This document shows, piece after piece, positions 7,255-15,844 of a stretch of 64,000 bases of DNA. The notes under the pieces are model-generated. The model was not told the origin of the DNA, made no database searches, and saw only the letters and a list, made by a program, of their open reading frames with translations. Source of the stretch: Abditibacteriaceae bacterium. Lineage in GTDB: Bacteria > Armatimonadota > Abditibacteriia > Abditibacteriales > Abditibacteriaceae. Location: NCBI GenBank assembly GCA_019239895.1, contig JAFAZH010000031.1, positions 1 through 64,000 of the forward strand. Reading direction: 5' to 3'. Numbering within the stretch: position 1 is the stretch's first letter; each line of letters starts with the position of its first letter. The position numbers and the translations under genes are program-made.

Positions 7255-10200
7255 TCACGGCTCCGGGCGTGCCGCCGACCGTCCCCCTGCGGGGACGGCA
7301 CACTTAATATGCACTTGCCGTCCCCGCAGGGGGACGGTCGGCGGCACGCCCGGAGACGCGGTTTCAACCGCCGGGCCACTCAAAACAACAAGCTCATTTT
7401 TCTGTGCACTTCCGTGTGGTTCTGTGGCTAAATCAAATTCCTCATGCTCCGGCGGTGCGAAACCGGCGAGGAATTCCAATGCTTTCACGATGTAGCGGGC
7501 ACAGGTGCGTGGCGGGGTTTCATAAAATTCGCGCCAGGCGGCGGGCTTATCCTCATCATAGCTATCCAGGCGTTCTGGAAACTTTTCCAACCAGGCAAGG
7601 CGCACAGCATGGCCAATCAGCACATCAAGCGTGATAAATTCATCAACCTGCAAATCAGGATTGCGCTCCACGACGCCAGCCAGCACAACTATCGTTTCAA
7701 CGTTGAGTTGGCGATATTCCGGGAATTCGATTTTGTTCAGCAGGTGTTCAATCCAGACAGCGAAGTTCTTCTCACCGGCGGTCATTTCCGAGAGGATGAG
7801 ACCACTATCAAGCCGGTTACGCCTTTCCAGTTTATCGCCGATGACCAAGCCTCTACAATGATGTAGCAACCGCCACACGCCCGCATAAAAGCCATCGGGC
7901 ACCCGGTTAAGGGCACCTTCGCGCTGTCGCATTCGCAACCACCCGCCATTGGGCACGACAGGTTCTAACTCACGGTTCGTCCAATCACTTGACTCATCGG
8001 CAGACTCTAACCTTCTAATCCCACTGCCCCGCACGCGCAACGTTTCCTGCTGCTTTAGCAAAGCCACTTTACTATCCTGCTCTTGTAGAATACCGCATAA
8101 CCGCTGCTGAATAGCAGACGGACTCATTTGCATAAGCTGCTCATAGGCATCTTCCTGGCGCAAATCCAGTTCATCGGCCAGTTCGGTGGTGAGCAATAAA
8201 ATGAGATAGCCAACGCGCAGGGTCAGTAAATGAGTAAAAAGTTGCGGTTCGCTTTTAATAAGCAGCCCCAGGAAAATAATGATTTCCTGAGTCAGCACCA
8301 ACTCGCGCACATCATTGCCCGCAAATTGGCGAATCTTATCTGTTATTTCATCTGGCAATAAAGGCCGCACGATGAGGGCATCTTCAAAGTAAGCTTTGCC
8401 CACCGCGATATGCTTCTGGCGCACCAGAATATCCGTCACGGCATCCGCCAGGGTCATGTCAATCTTATACGATAAACCGGCGACGCGGCGTAGGATGGCC
8501 CAGTAAGGACGACTATCACCATCGCCCCGCGCCGCTCGATCATACACTTCATCCAATAACTGTTGCACGGGGACAGGCTCGGCTTCCCGGCCCCAACCAA
8601 CATTAAACTCTAATCCGACCTGGCGGGTAATAGCCTGAAGGAGTTCGACCTGCTCATAAAGATTGTGCGACTGCTTCAATAATTCCAACAGGGCGGCTAC
8701 ATCGGTTTGGCGTTCGATCTCAAATTCTTCGATGGGAGAGAGCGGACGACTCTGCTCAGGAGAAGCGTCAAGATAATAGTGACGCGGCACAGCATCGCGC
8801 AGTGGCGATTGAGAGAATTCAAAGTCATGCAAAAAATCAATGCGCTCGCGGCACGCTGTTCCCATAAGTTGATTAAGTTGACCCAGCTTGACCGCCGTGC
8901 CGCCGCACCAACCTTCTTTCATGGCCCCGATTAAATGCACCAGCGACTCGCGCCCAGTTTCCCACATGGTATGCGTCAGCAAGAGCGTCATGGTTGGACG
9001 TCCCAGTTGCCGCCAGTGTCGCCGAATATAGCCTAACTCGCTTTCAATTTGCGCCACTAGAAAATGTTCGTCCAGGGTGAGGTAAAACTGCTGGGCATCC
9101 AGAAACGAGGGCAGAAAGACCATCGTTTCACCCCGAATGCGAAACATTTTGGAAGTGGTCAAACTGCGTAGCCGCCGAATTGGTCTACCGGTGAGACCTA
9201 ATTTATCATTGCGGCCAATGTAGTTATAAGCGTGTGCCAGTTCCTCACCATGCCGCACCTGAATCGGCTCAAGCTGCTGTGGTGTTTGGGTGGCAATGCC
9301 GTGTCCTTCGAGGTCAGAACGCAACGCTTCGTCTTCGGCTAATAATGCTATCTGCACCGTCGGCTCGCGTCTTTCGCCGACGCGATGATGGCGACCCAGT
9401 GGGTCAATATCACTCAGTTCTAATAGCCCCTCATGGAGCATTTGCCCTAAATAATAAAGGCTTTGCGCCCACACCAGGGGCACGTTGTCATTGGGCACAC
9501 GAGTCTGGCTGTGTGGCTGGCGCTTCTCGGCTTCAATGTTCTCTAATGGCACATAATAAAGTTCCGGCAGCAATTGCAAACCGTCGCGCTCTACCAGCAC
9601 AGCCTCAAGCTTGGCTAAATAATTTTGCACACCTGCCTGGTCGTTACGATACAGGCAATCGAGCAACAGGTAAGTGAAGAAAAGGGGCCATTCTGATTCG
9701 ATATTTTCAAACTGTTTCAGTTCCCACGCCTCATAGTGCAGGCGCGAATGGTCTTCAATGGCCGTTTGATGCCCATCGCGGAGGAACCGCTTACAGCCAT
9801 AGTGCCCCTCAAGCTGCTCAATGACTCGATTGCGCGTCAGGGTTGCCAAATCGGCATCCTCCACCGCAAATGCTGGATACCCGACGATGCTCAGCAACGC
9901 ACCGTCAACTTCTTTAGAACTGGATTCCCAGGGCAGTAGAGATTGCAGGGTGATGCGGGCGCGGGCAATTTCATCGGCGAGGACATGCAACACCGACGCC
10001 TGGCTGCCGCGCACGCCAAAGAGATCAAGACCATTGAGGGCTTCTAACGCAGCTTTGGCCATGCCAACCGAACTGGCATTGAGTTCTGGGTGACCACTGT
10101 TAATCTTATTACCCCGCTCCCAGATACCGTAATCGGGAGTCTGGTAGGCACGACCAATGTAATAAACCAGATTTTGCACGAAATTGACTTCATCAATGGT

Positions 10201-10749
10201 GAGGATGATGTTTAAGCCCGAAGCCGTCATCTGGCCCAGCATCAGCAGCCAGAGCGAAGTGGCATCTAACTGAAGGTGACCCCATTCGTGATCGCCGACC
10301 ACGGTGCCGCCCGTGGTGGTGCTATATTTCGCGTGCAGGGCATCACCAGGTGATTGTGTCTGCTTGAAGCGTTCGACTTTATCGGCCTGGCGCATCATGG
10401 CAAATAAAAGCCCGCGCATCAGTTTCACCACGCAGCCTTCGAGTTCAAAGGTGCGTCCATGATCTGTATCCACTTTGCGGTAAGCTAAAGCCAAACCCCA
10501 GACACAAAGAATGCTATAGACGTTATCACGCACCCAGGCATCGGTATAGTTACCGTGTGCATTGATCGCTGTACTGGCGGGTAAAAGGCCCGTGACCGGG
10601 TCCTGGCGGGTGAGAAGCACCGCCTTAATCTGTTGATAATAAGTATCCAGCCGGGTATCTAACACACCGCTTATGGTCGCATTGCCGTTGCTTCCATTTG
10701 CTGCGGCGAGACTGATACCCTGACTGTTATTGAGAGTTATTTGAGACAT
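7255..10749 (-). CDS. Phosphorylase-kinase alpha/beta-like GH15 family protein
   Basis: This is a 1164-residue protein. The N-terminal half is an (alpha/alpha)6-barrel of the GH15 / phosphorylase kinase regulatory-subunit type: TDAWVRDNVYS near residue 66, DHEWGHLQLDATSLWL and GIWERGNKINSGHPELNASS. The remainder resembles the long helical C-terminus of PhK-alpha homologues found in bacteria. It may be a glucoamylase-like hydrolase or a regulatory glycan-binding protein. The ATG at 10749 gives MSQITLNNSQG. The last about 40 codons are odd: they run through a piece of a dispersed repeat (TTCTGTGGCTAAA) and a perfect palindrome with 40-bp arms, so the C-terminal tail is probably repeat-derived. 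Followed by the PEPCK-like gene. Confidence 0.8.
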   Translation of the reverse strand: MSQITLNNSQGISLAAANGSNGNATISGVLDTRLDTYYQQIKAVLLTRQDPVTGLLPASTAINAHGNYTDAWVRDNVYSILCVWGLALAYRKVDTDHGRTFELEGCVVKLMRGLLFAMMRQADKVERFKQTQSPGDALHAKYSTTTGGTVVGDHEWGHLQLDATSLWLLMLGQMTASGLNIILTIDEVNFVQNLVYYIGRAYQTPDYGIWERGNKINSGHPELNASSVGMAKAALEALNGLDLFGVRGSQASVLHVLADEIARARITLQSLLPWESSSKEVDGALLSIVGYPAFAVEDADLATLTRNRVIEQLEGHYGCKRFLRDGHQTAIEDHSRLHYEAWELKQFENIESEWPLFFTYLLLDCLYRNDQAGVQNYLAKLEAVLVERDGLQLLPELYYVPLENIEAEKRQPHSQTRVPNDNVPLVWAQSLYYLGQMLHEGLLELSDIDPLGRHHRVGERREPTVQIALLAEDEALRSDLEGHGIATQTPQQLEPIQVRHGEELAHAYNYIGRNDKLGLTGRPIRRLRSLTTSKMFRIRGETMVFLPSFLDAQQFYLTLDEHFLVAQIESELGYIRRHWRQLGRPTMTLLLTHTMWETGRESLVHLIGAMKEGWCGGTAVKLGQLNQLMGTACRERIDFLHDFEFSQSPLRDAVPRHYYLDASPEQSRPLSPIEEFEIERQTDVAALLELLKQSHNLYEQVELLQAITRQVGLEFNVGWGREAEPVPVQQLLDEVYDRAARGDGDSRPYWAILRRVAGLSYKIDMTLADAVTDILVRQKHIAVGKAYFEDALIVRPLLPDEITDKIRQFAGNDVRELVLTQEIIIFLGLLIKSEPQLFTHLLTLRVGYLILLLTTELADELDLRQEDAYEQLMQMSPSAIQQRLCGILQEQDSKVALLKQQETLRVRGSGIRRLESADESSDWTNRELEPVVPNGGWLRMRQREGALNRVPDGFYAGVWRLLHHCRGLVIGDKLERRNRLDSGLILSEMTAGEKNFAVWIEHLLNKIEFPEYRQLNVETIVVLAGVVERNPDLQVDEFITLDVLIGHAVRLAWLEKFPERLDSYDEDKPAAWREFYETPPRTCARYIVKALEFLAGFAPPEHEEFDLATEPHGSAQKNELVVLSGPAVETASPGVPPTVPLRGRQVHIKCAVPAGGRSAARPEP
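7261..7355. repeat. Perfect inverted repeat, 40-bp arms
   Basis: Arms at 7261-7300 and 7316-7355 are exact reverse complements separated by a 15-bp loop. They are GC-rich (GTGCCGCCGACCGTCCCC core). The element covers the 3' end of the GH15-like gene and its flank, and is preceded at 7241-7259 by CCCGGCGACTAAAGTCACG, a word nearly repeated at 44826. It could be a mobile palindromic repeat and may act as a terminator or mRNA-end stabiliser between the GH15-like and PEPCK-like genes. Confidence 0.9.
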
Positions 10750-10961
10750 AGCGACTCTTTACCAGCAAAGTTGCCGCCAAAAACTTGACAGAGACAATCG
10801 TGCAGACCGAATGGCAATAGCAGGCAACATCATACTTCGATATTTAGTTCCATATTTAAACGTACCATGCTGCCGTTTCAGCTAAATGTCCGTTGAGTTT
10901 CAGTTTTGTTGCTGACGCTGCGCACTACACTATCTTATTGAACGGCCAATCAATCAAAAGA

Positions 10962-10993
10962 CAAGAGGCTGCATCAGATGATGCAGCCTCTTG
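10962..10993 (-). terminator. Hairpin terminator after accA
   Basis: A 15-bp perfect stem (10962-10976 with 10979-10993; AAGAGGCTGCATCA) is followed on the minus strand by GTCTTTTGATTG. It lies 26 bp after the accA stop, as expected for the operon's intrinsic terminator. Confidence 0.75.
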
Positions 10994-11018
10994 CTATTGT
11001 CAATCCAGAATCGTAAAG

Positions 11019-12047
11019 CTACAAACCGTTTAACTGACTCGCTGCCTCTTTAGGGCCGTTGCCGTTGAGTTCGGGATGAGCCACAGAGGGCTGCTCCTCA
11101 AAATCTCCCAGGCGACGGAAACGGGCATAGCGTTGTTCAATGAGTTGGGGGCCGGGGATTTGAGAAAGCTCACCTAAGTGCCGTTCCAAGGTGGCACCGA
11201 GCGATTTACACATCAGGCCGAAGTCACGATGCGCGCCACCTAATGGCTCAGGAATAACCTCTTCAATAATATGCAGGCGCAGGGCATCTTCGGCAGTGAT
11301 GTTGAGGGCTTCCGCCGATTCAGGAGCTTTGGCCGGGTCACGATAGAGAATCGAGGCGCAACCTTCGGGGGAAATAACGGAGTAGTAAGAATGCTCTAAC
11401 ATTAGCACCCGGTCACCGAGTGCGGTGGCAATCGCGCCGCCGGAGCAGCCTTCGCCTGTAATCACCACGATAATTGGCACTGGCAACTGGCTCATAATGA
11501 GCTGGCTATGAGCAATGGCTTCGGAAATACCCCGTTCTTCGGCATCGGGGGAGCAAGCCGCGCCGGGTGTATCTACGAGGGAAATAATGGGACGGCCATA
11601 GCGGGCCGCCAACTCCATCACACGCTCGGCCTTACGCAGACCTTCGGGTGAAGCCTGACCAAAATTGCGCTCCTGGCGCTCTTTGGTGTCACGTCCCTTT
11701 TGATTGCCCACAATGGCTACAGCGCGTCCACTGAAGCGGCCAAATCCGGCTACAATCGCGCCATCATCGCCGTAAGCGCGGTCGCCGTGCAACTCCAACC
11801 ACTCGGAGCAGAGCGCACCAATATAGTCGAGCGGATACGGACGCTTGGGATGACGCGCCATCTGCACTTTTTCCCAGGGAGTCAGTTCCGCGAACATTTG
11901 CTCCATGACAGCCCGCTTATGATCTTCCAATCGCCTGACTTTGTCGGAAAGATCAAGGTTTTCACGCGCTGCAAGACGCTTTAATTCCTCGATTTGTTCT
12001 TCAATTTCGACCAGCGGTTTTTCAAAAGGTAGCCAGCGAGAAAGCAT
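11019..12047 (-). CDS. accA: Acetyl-CoA carboxylase carboxyltransferase subunit alpha
   Basis: This 342-residue protein is slightly longer than the usual about 320. AccA pairs with AccD to transfer the carboxyl group from carboxybiotin to acetyl-CoA, the first step of fatty acid synthesis. Family features include the N-terminal coiled helix (IEEQIEELKRLA), HPKRPYPLDYI, GDRAYGDDGAIVAGFGR, QKGRDTKERQERNFG, and the crotonase-fold core GEGCSGGAIATALGDRV with SPEGCASILYRDP. The C-terminal tail beyond about residue 320 (HPELNGNGPKEAASQLNGL) is variable. It lies downstream of accD with a palindromic repeat between the two genes, and is likely in the same operon. Confidence 0.97.
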   Translation of the reverse strand: MLSRWLPFEKPLVEIEEQIEELKRLAARENLDLSDKVRRLEDHKRAVMEQMFAELTPWEKVQMARHPKRPYPLDYIGALCSEWLELHGDRAYGDDGAIVAGFGRFSGRAVAIVGNQKGRDTKERQERNFGQASPEGLRKAERVMELAARYGRPIISLVDTPGAACSPDAEERGISEAIAHSQLIMSQLPVPIIVVITGEGCSGGAIATALGDRVLMLEHSYYSVISPEGCASILYRDPAKAPESAEALNITAEDALRLHIIEEVIPEPLGGAHRDFGLMCKSLGATLERHLGELSQIPGPQLIEQRYARFRRLGDFEEQPSVAHPELNGNGPKEAASQLNGL

Positions 12048-12062
12048 ATTTCTTTTATTTGT

Positions 12063-12205
12063 TCACCACAAAGACACAAAGGGCACAAAGAGTTTGAGAA
12101 CAGAAAATGGAGGATAGAGAATAGCAATAGTAACGCAACTGTTGCGATCTTCTATCCTCGATTCTCTATTTTCCTACCTTCTTGTTCTTTGTGTCTTTGT
12201 GGTGA
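12063..12205. repeat. Long palindromic repeat between accD and accA
   Basis: Perfect 19-bp arms TCACCACAAAGACACAAAG (12063-12081) and its complement (12187-12205) enclose about 105 bp. Inside are partly complementary GAGGATAGAGAATAG / TTCTATCCTC segments and a central CGCAAC-T-GTTGCG. Similar elements at 23811 and 19897 define a family. Confidence 0.85.
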
Positions 12206-12206
12206 G

Positions 12207-13067
12207 TTAATCCAATAATAATCCTAGAAACTGCGTGATAGTCTCCTTGAGTTTGGCACGGGGCACAATTAAATCCAATTGGCCATGCTCCATCTGAAAC
12301 TCGGAGGATTGAAAATCTTTGGGTAAACGTATCTTCAAATTCTGCTCAATGACCCGCGCTCCAGTAAAGCCGATAGTGGCTCCTGGCTCGGCCATAATCA
12401 CATCACCTAACGAAGCAAAACTGGCCTGGACGCCCGCTGTCGAAGGATCAGTTAAAACAACAATGTAGGGCACCCCGGCATTTTGCAGGCGGGCTACAGC
12501 GGCGGAAGTTTTAGCCATCTGCATCAGGCTCAGCAAGCCTTCCTGCATCCGTGCTCCACCCGTGCTAATGACCATAATTGCCGGGCGCTTTTCCTCTAAG
12601 GCACGCTCCAGCAAGCGCGTCACCTTTTCGCCAAAGACACTGCCCATCGAGCCGCCCATAAAACGAAAGTCCGTCGCGCCAATAGCAATGGGGCGTTCTT
12701 CCAGGGTGGCAGCACCCGTCACGCAGGAATCTTTCAGGTGCGTCTTGACCTGAGCGGCGGTGCGCTTTTCTTGATAACCGGGGAAATGTAAGGGGTCACG
12801 AGGTGCGAGGCTCGTGTCCCATTCTTGGAAAGAGTCAGGATCAACCAGCAACTCGATGCGTTCGGGAGCCGATAAGCGGGCATGGTAGCCACAGCGCGAG
12901 CAGACTTTCAAGTCGCGCAACCAGTCCTTCGTGACCAAAAGCGTGCCACAGTTATCGCATTTGGTCATCAAGTCTTCAGGGATTTCCTCCAGACGCGCGG
13001 CGGATTCGCTGTTAGTAATACCCATCCTTGTTTTTAACGTGTCTTTAAGCGAACCTGCTGTCGCCAT
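12207..13067 (-). CDS. accD: Acetyl-CoA carboxylase carboxyltransferase subunit beta
   Basis: This 286-residue protein is AccD, the zinc-containing partner of AccA. The N-terminal zinc ribbon has CDNCG and CSRCGYH with the expected spacing (residues about 37-60). The crotonase-like carboxyltransferase core follows: DFRFMGGSMGSVFGEK, STGGARMQEGLLSLMQMAKT, LTDPSTAGVQASFASLGDV and GATIGFTGARVIEQ. Length is normal. It is transcribed toward accA. The start MATAGSLKDTL is the only reasonable upstream ATG. Confidence 0.97.
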   Translation of the reverse strand: MATAGSLKDTLKTRMGITNSESAARLEEIPEDLMTKCDNCGTLLVTKDWLRDLKVCSRCGYHARLSAPERIELLVDPDSFQEWDTSLAPRDPLHFPGYQEKRTAAQVKTHLKDSCVTGAATLEERPIAIGATDFRFMGGSMGSVFGEKVTRLLERALEEKRPAIMVISTGGARMQEGLLSLMQMAKTSAAVARLQNAGVPYIVVLTDPSTAGVQASFASLGDVIMAEPGATIGFTGARVIEQNLKIRLPKDFQSSEFQMEHGQLDLIVPRAKLKETITQFLGLLLD

Positions 13068-13587
13068 AATACTCCCTTAATATGTTTAACTTGTGTTATC
13101 ATCCATGATTTGGCGGCTCACTTCAAGCCTTGCCTGCGGTTTTGAGGTTATTGGAGGCTGATATGAAGAGGACAGCCCCCGATTGTAAAAGTTCATTAGG
13201 CGCAATCCTGATGCCATTTTAAGTAATCTTAAACTATTAGAACTAAGACGGCAGTGGGGAGTTGCACGACGAGGCACCCTAATTCAACTCTGCTCCCCGT
13301 TGCACACGCTTTAGTAGCATGAAATAATGCACCGCAACACTGAAAATAAATTAGACGGCTCTAACAAAATGAATCAAGCTCTGGCACAAGAGCCAACTGT
13401 CATGTTGAGCGCAGCGAAACATCTTGTGCCTCTTGGTGAGTGGGGACTTTTACGCACGAGATGTTTCGCTGCGCTCAACATGACGGGCCTCTGCTGTTGC
13501 TCTTTTGTATTGTTTTTTTCATTTTGTTAGGTGCTCTTAATTTCCAAGCACCCCCTATAAAGAATCTGCCATGATGATGAGTTTATT
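13068..13587. other. Divergent intergenic region (accD / pheA) with MITE-like element
   Basis: This 520-bp gene-free stretch separates accD (minus) from pheA (plus), so it should carry promoters for both, though no strong -35/-10 pair was recognised. Its main content is the 170-bp palindromic element at 13361-13530. Short open frames here lie within repeat sequence and are not considered genes. Confidence 0.6.
13361..13530. mobile_element. MITE-like palindromic element
   Basis: Terminal inverted repeats CTAACAAAATGAA (13361-13373) and TTCATTTTGTTAG (13518-13530) are perfect over 13 bp. Inside lies a second inverted repeat with 31-bp arms (13399-13429 and 13454-13484; one mismatch; core TTGAGCGCAGCGAAACATCT). 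It has no coding capacity for a transposase. No convincing target-site duplication was found. The structure fits a miniature inverted-repeat element moved in trans. Confidence 0.7.
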
Positions 13588-14703
13588 ATGAGTCAAGAAA
13601 ACCTAGCGGCTGAACGTGAGCGTATTGATGCCATTGATACCGAAATCCTGCGCCTCTTGAATCAGCGTGTCGAGAGTGCGGTTAGGGTCGGGCACATCAA
13701 AGAAGCGATGGGATTGCCCCTTCATGACCCATCACGGGAACGCATTATCTATGAACGGCTGCGGGACATCAATACCCAGGCCCAGGGACGCTTGCCCGCA
13801 GTGGCCGTGACAGCGATTTACCGCGAAATCATCTCTGCCTGCCGCAATGCCGAGCATCCCACCAAGGTAGCATTTCTGGGGCCATCCGGCACCAATACTC
13901 AGGAAGCAGCGGTACAGTATTTCGGCTCGGCTTTTATCGCCCTGCCGTGTGGCACGCCGGATGAAGTCTGTGCGGTTGTAGCGCGTAGCGCACGTTCTTC
14001 CAACACCGATAAAGAAGGGGCCGATTATGGTGTGCTGGCGATAGAAAACTCGATTCAGGGCATAGTTTCGGCCAACCTCGACCTGCTGGCGAACTCTCCG
14101 GTCACGATTTCAGCGGAAATTGAACTCGCCATTCACCACTGCCTGCTCAGCAATACCGAGTTAGGCCGCATCACCACGATTTATTCCCACGAACATGCCC
14201 TGGGGCAGTGCCGCAACTGGCTGACCAACCATCTTCCAGGGGCTACCTTAGTGCCCGTCACCAGCACGGCGCGGGGCGCGGAAATGGCAACCCAGGAGCC
14301 GGGAGCCGCCGCCATTAGCTCGGCCATCGCCGCCAACATCTACGGTTTGCAGATTGTGGCGAGCAATATCGAAGACCTCTCCAACAATAAAACCCGCTTC
14401 TTCGTCATCGCCGCCGAACCACCTCCAACCCCTCCATCGGGCCGCGATAAAACCTCACTGGCCTTTCAGGTGCCCCACAAACCGGGTGCTCTCGTCGAGG
14501 TGCTAAACGTCTTTCAGCGGCATGGCATCAACCTCTCCATGATCCAATCGCGCCCTTCACGCCAACAAGCCTGGGAATATCGCTTCTTCGCTGACCTCCA
14601 AGCTCACCGCGACGATCCATCCTTAAAAGCCGCTCTTAAAGAACTACAAGATCACACCGTTAGCGTCAAAATTATGGGCAGCTATCCCGAAGCAAACTCT
14701 TGA
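13588..14703 (+). CDS. pheA: Bifunctional chorismate mutase / prephenate dehydratase
   Basis: This 371-residue P-protein converts chorismate to prephenate and prephenate to phenylpyruvate for phenylalanine synthesis. The AroQ-type mutase helix bundle is at about 5-88 (ERIDAIDTEILRLLNQR, VGHIKEAMGLPLHDPSRE). The dehydratase domain is at about 90-275 (VAFLGPSGTNTQEAA, YGVLAIENSIQGIV, STARGAEMA, NKTRFFVI). The C-terminal ACT regulatory domain (KTSLAFQVPHKPGALVEVL, GINLSMIQSRPS) normally binds phenylalanine for feedback inhibition. All domains look intact. The GAL-type ACT motif is present as PGALVE, while the ESRP motif reads QSRP. Confidence 0.95.
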   Translation: MSQENLAAERERIDAIDTEILRLLNQRVESAVRVGHIKEAMGLPLHDPSRERIIYERLRDINTQAQGRLPAVAVTAIYREIISACRNAEHPTKVAFLGPSGTNTQEAAVQYFGSAFIALPCGTPDEVCAVVARSARSSNTDKEGADYGVLAIENSIQGIVSANLDLLANSPVTISAEIELAIHHCLLSNTELGRITTIYSHEHALGQCRNWLTNHLPGATLVPVTSTARGAEMATQEPGAAAISSAIAANIYGLQIVASNIEDLSNNKTRFFVIAAEPPPTPPSGRDKTSLAFQVPHKPGALVEVLNVFQRHGINLSMIQSRPSRQQAWEYRFFADLQAHRDDPSLKAALKELQDHTVSVKIMGSYPEANS

Positions 14704-14764
14704 AGATTTCTTAGCAGGAGAGCAGGAAGAAGAGGGGGAGAAAGGAGAGGGGAAAAGAGAGGCC

Positions 14765-14837
14765 GCGTAGGGGCGCTGCTTGCCGCGCCCTGATTCCAAT
14801 CGCCACATGCCGGGCGCTGCTTGCCGCGCCCCTACGT
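14765..14837. repeat. Composite direct/inverted repeat between convergent genes
   Basis: GGGCGCTGCTTGCCGCGCCC occurs twice in direct orientation (around 14771-14790 and 14812-14831), flanked by GCGTAGGGGC and its complement GCCCCTACG. The whole can fold as a hairpin between pheA (plus) and the isomerase gene (minus). Just before it (about 14715-14763) lies a nearly pure purine tract. Confidence 0.7.
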
Positions 14838-14873
14838 CACACCCCTAAAGGTCACCCCTTCCCCTACGAAAAA

Positions 14874-15710
14874 TCACTTTTTCATCCAAGAGCGAAAGAC
14901 ATCAGCATCCAGGGCGGTTTGCTCAAAGACTTCATCCACGCTTAAATCCTGAAAACTCTCTTTGCCCTGGTATTCGCTATGGAGTGAAACCGGGCCGTGA
15001 AAGCCAGCGGAGTGCAGGTGCTGGAGCACCTGGGGCCAGGGTGTGGTGCCATCGGCGAGGGGACACCATTGGGGGCGGTTGCGCCGCGCTCCCGCATAGA
15101 ATGCGCCTTCGACCCATTGAAAATCCTTTACAGCCAGCATGGTAATGCGGTCAATGATTAAATCCAGCGCCATCAGCCACCCTTGCCCACCTCCTTCAAC
15201 GGTGGCGTGAGCCGCATCGAAATAGACACCCAGCACCGCCGGGTCGGTATCTTGCAGCACATGCGCCACATCCCAGAGGGAAGCCCCAAAGAGATTGGCC
15301 GAGTGATTGTGAAAGCCGCCATGTATGACGACTTCTCGATTCAAAGTCGCTAAGTCTCTGAGTTTGGCTGACACGTCGAGACGCTGCTTGCGCAGGGTAC
15401 CAAAGCCCTGATAGGTGTAATAGCCAAGCTTGTAATAATGGATACCCAGTTGCGCGGCAGTGCGCAGCACTTTAGAGGTAAGTGGGTCATGGGCATCGGT
15501 AATTCCCGTGGTTATCATGCCAATGCGCACCCCACCCTGCCCTAAGACTGTCGCAGCACGCGGCAACTCATCCTCCACCCGCTCTGGCTCGACATGGCCG
15601 CCGGGCCGCACCGTCAAATCAATTGCATCTATATTCATCGCCTTTAAGCGACGCGCCACTTCGTCGAGCGGCAATCCCACCAGATGTTTGCTAAAAACCA
15701 TTAATTGCAT
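14874..15710 (-). CDS. Sugar phosphate isomerase/epimerase-type TIM barrel protein
   Basis: This protein of about 278 residues belongs to the xylose-isomerase-like TIM barrel family (AP_endonuc_2 type). Visible features: VFSKHLVGLPLDEVARRLK at the start, VVIHGGFHNHSANLFG, GVYFDAAHATVEGG, MLAVKDFQW and VSLHSEYQGK. The Glu/Asp/His metal-ligand pattern fits divalent-metal isomerases. The substrate is unknown; the neighbours point to carbohydrate use. The ATG at 15710 (MQLMVFSK) is preferred over one 60 bp upstream, because the upstream codons lie in a palindromic repeat and AGAGAG precedes 15710. First gene of the 14874-20930 minus-strand group from the left. Confidence 0.8.
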   Translation of the reverse strand: MQLMVFSKHLVGLPLDEVARRLKAMNIDAIDLTVRPGGHVEPERVEDELPRAATVLGQGGVRIGMITTGITDAHDPLTSKVLRTAAQLGIHYYKLGYYTYQGFGTLRKQRLDVSAKLRDLATLNREVVIHGGFHNHSANLFGASLWDVAHVLQDTDPAVLGVYFDAAHATVEGGGQGWLMALDLIIDRITMLAVKDFQWVEGAFYAGARRNRPQWCPLADGTTPWPQVLQHLHSAGFHGPVSLHSEYQGKESFQDLSVDEVFEQTALDADVFRSWMKK

Positions 15711-15724
15711 AAGTTCACTCTCTG

Positions 15725-15842
15725 ATGTTAATAGGACGCTAAGCTTCGCTACGCCAATTTCATGCGCCATTGAAACGCTATTTTATTCAATAGCGTGAGT
15801 TTGCGCTGCGTAGCATAGCGTAACGGAGTTTTGCGTCCCATT
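15725..15842. repeat. Palindromic repeat between isomerase and epimerase genes
   Basis: Imperfect inverted repeat with GGACGC near both outer ends (GGACGCTAAGC on the left, the complement of GGGACGCAAAAC on the right) and a central hairpin AACGCTATT-TTATTC-AATAGCGT. It extends into the 5' codons of the longer isomerase start option. Confidence 0.6.
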
Positions 15843-15844
15843 AT

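Noticed and set aside
13327..13530. 67-codon open frame upstream of pheA
   Set aside because: It lies almost entirely within the MITE-like palindromic element, so it is a by-product of the repeat.
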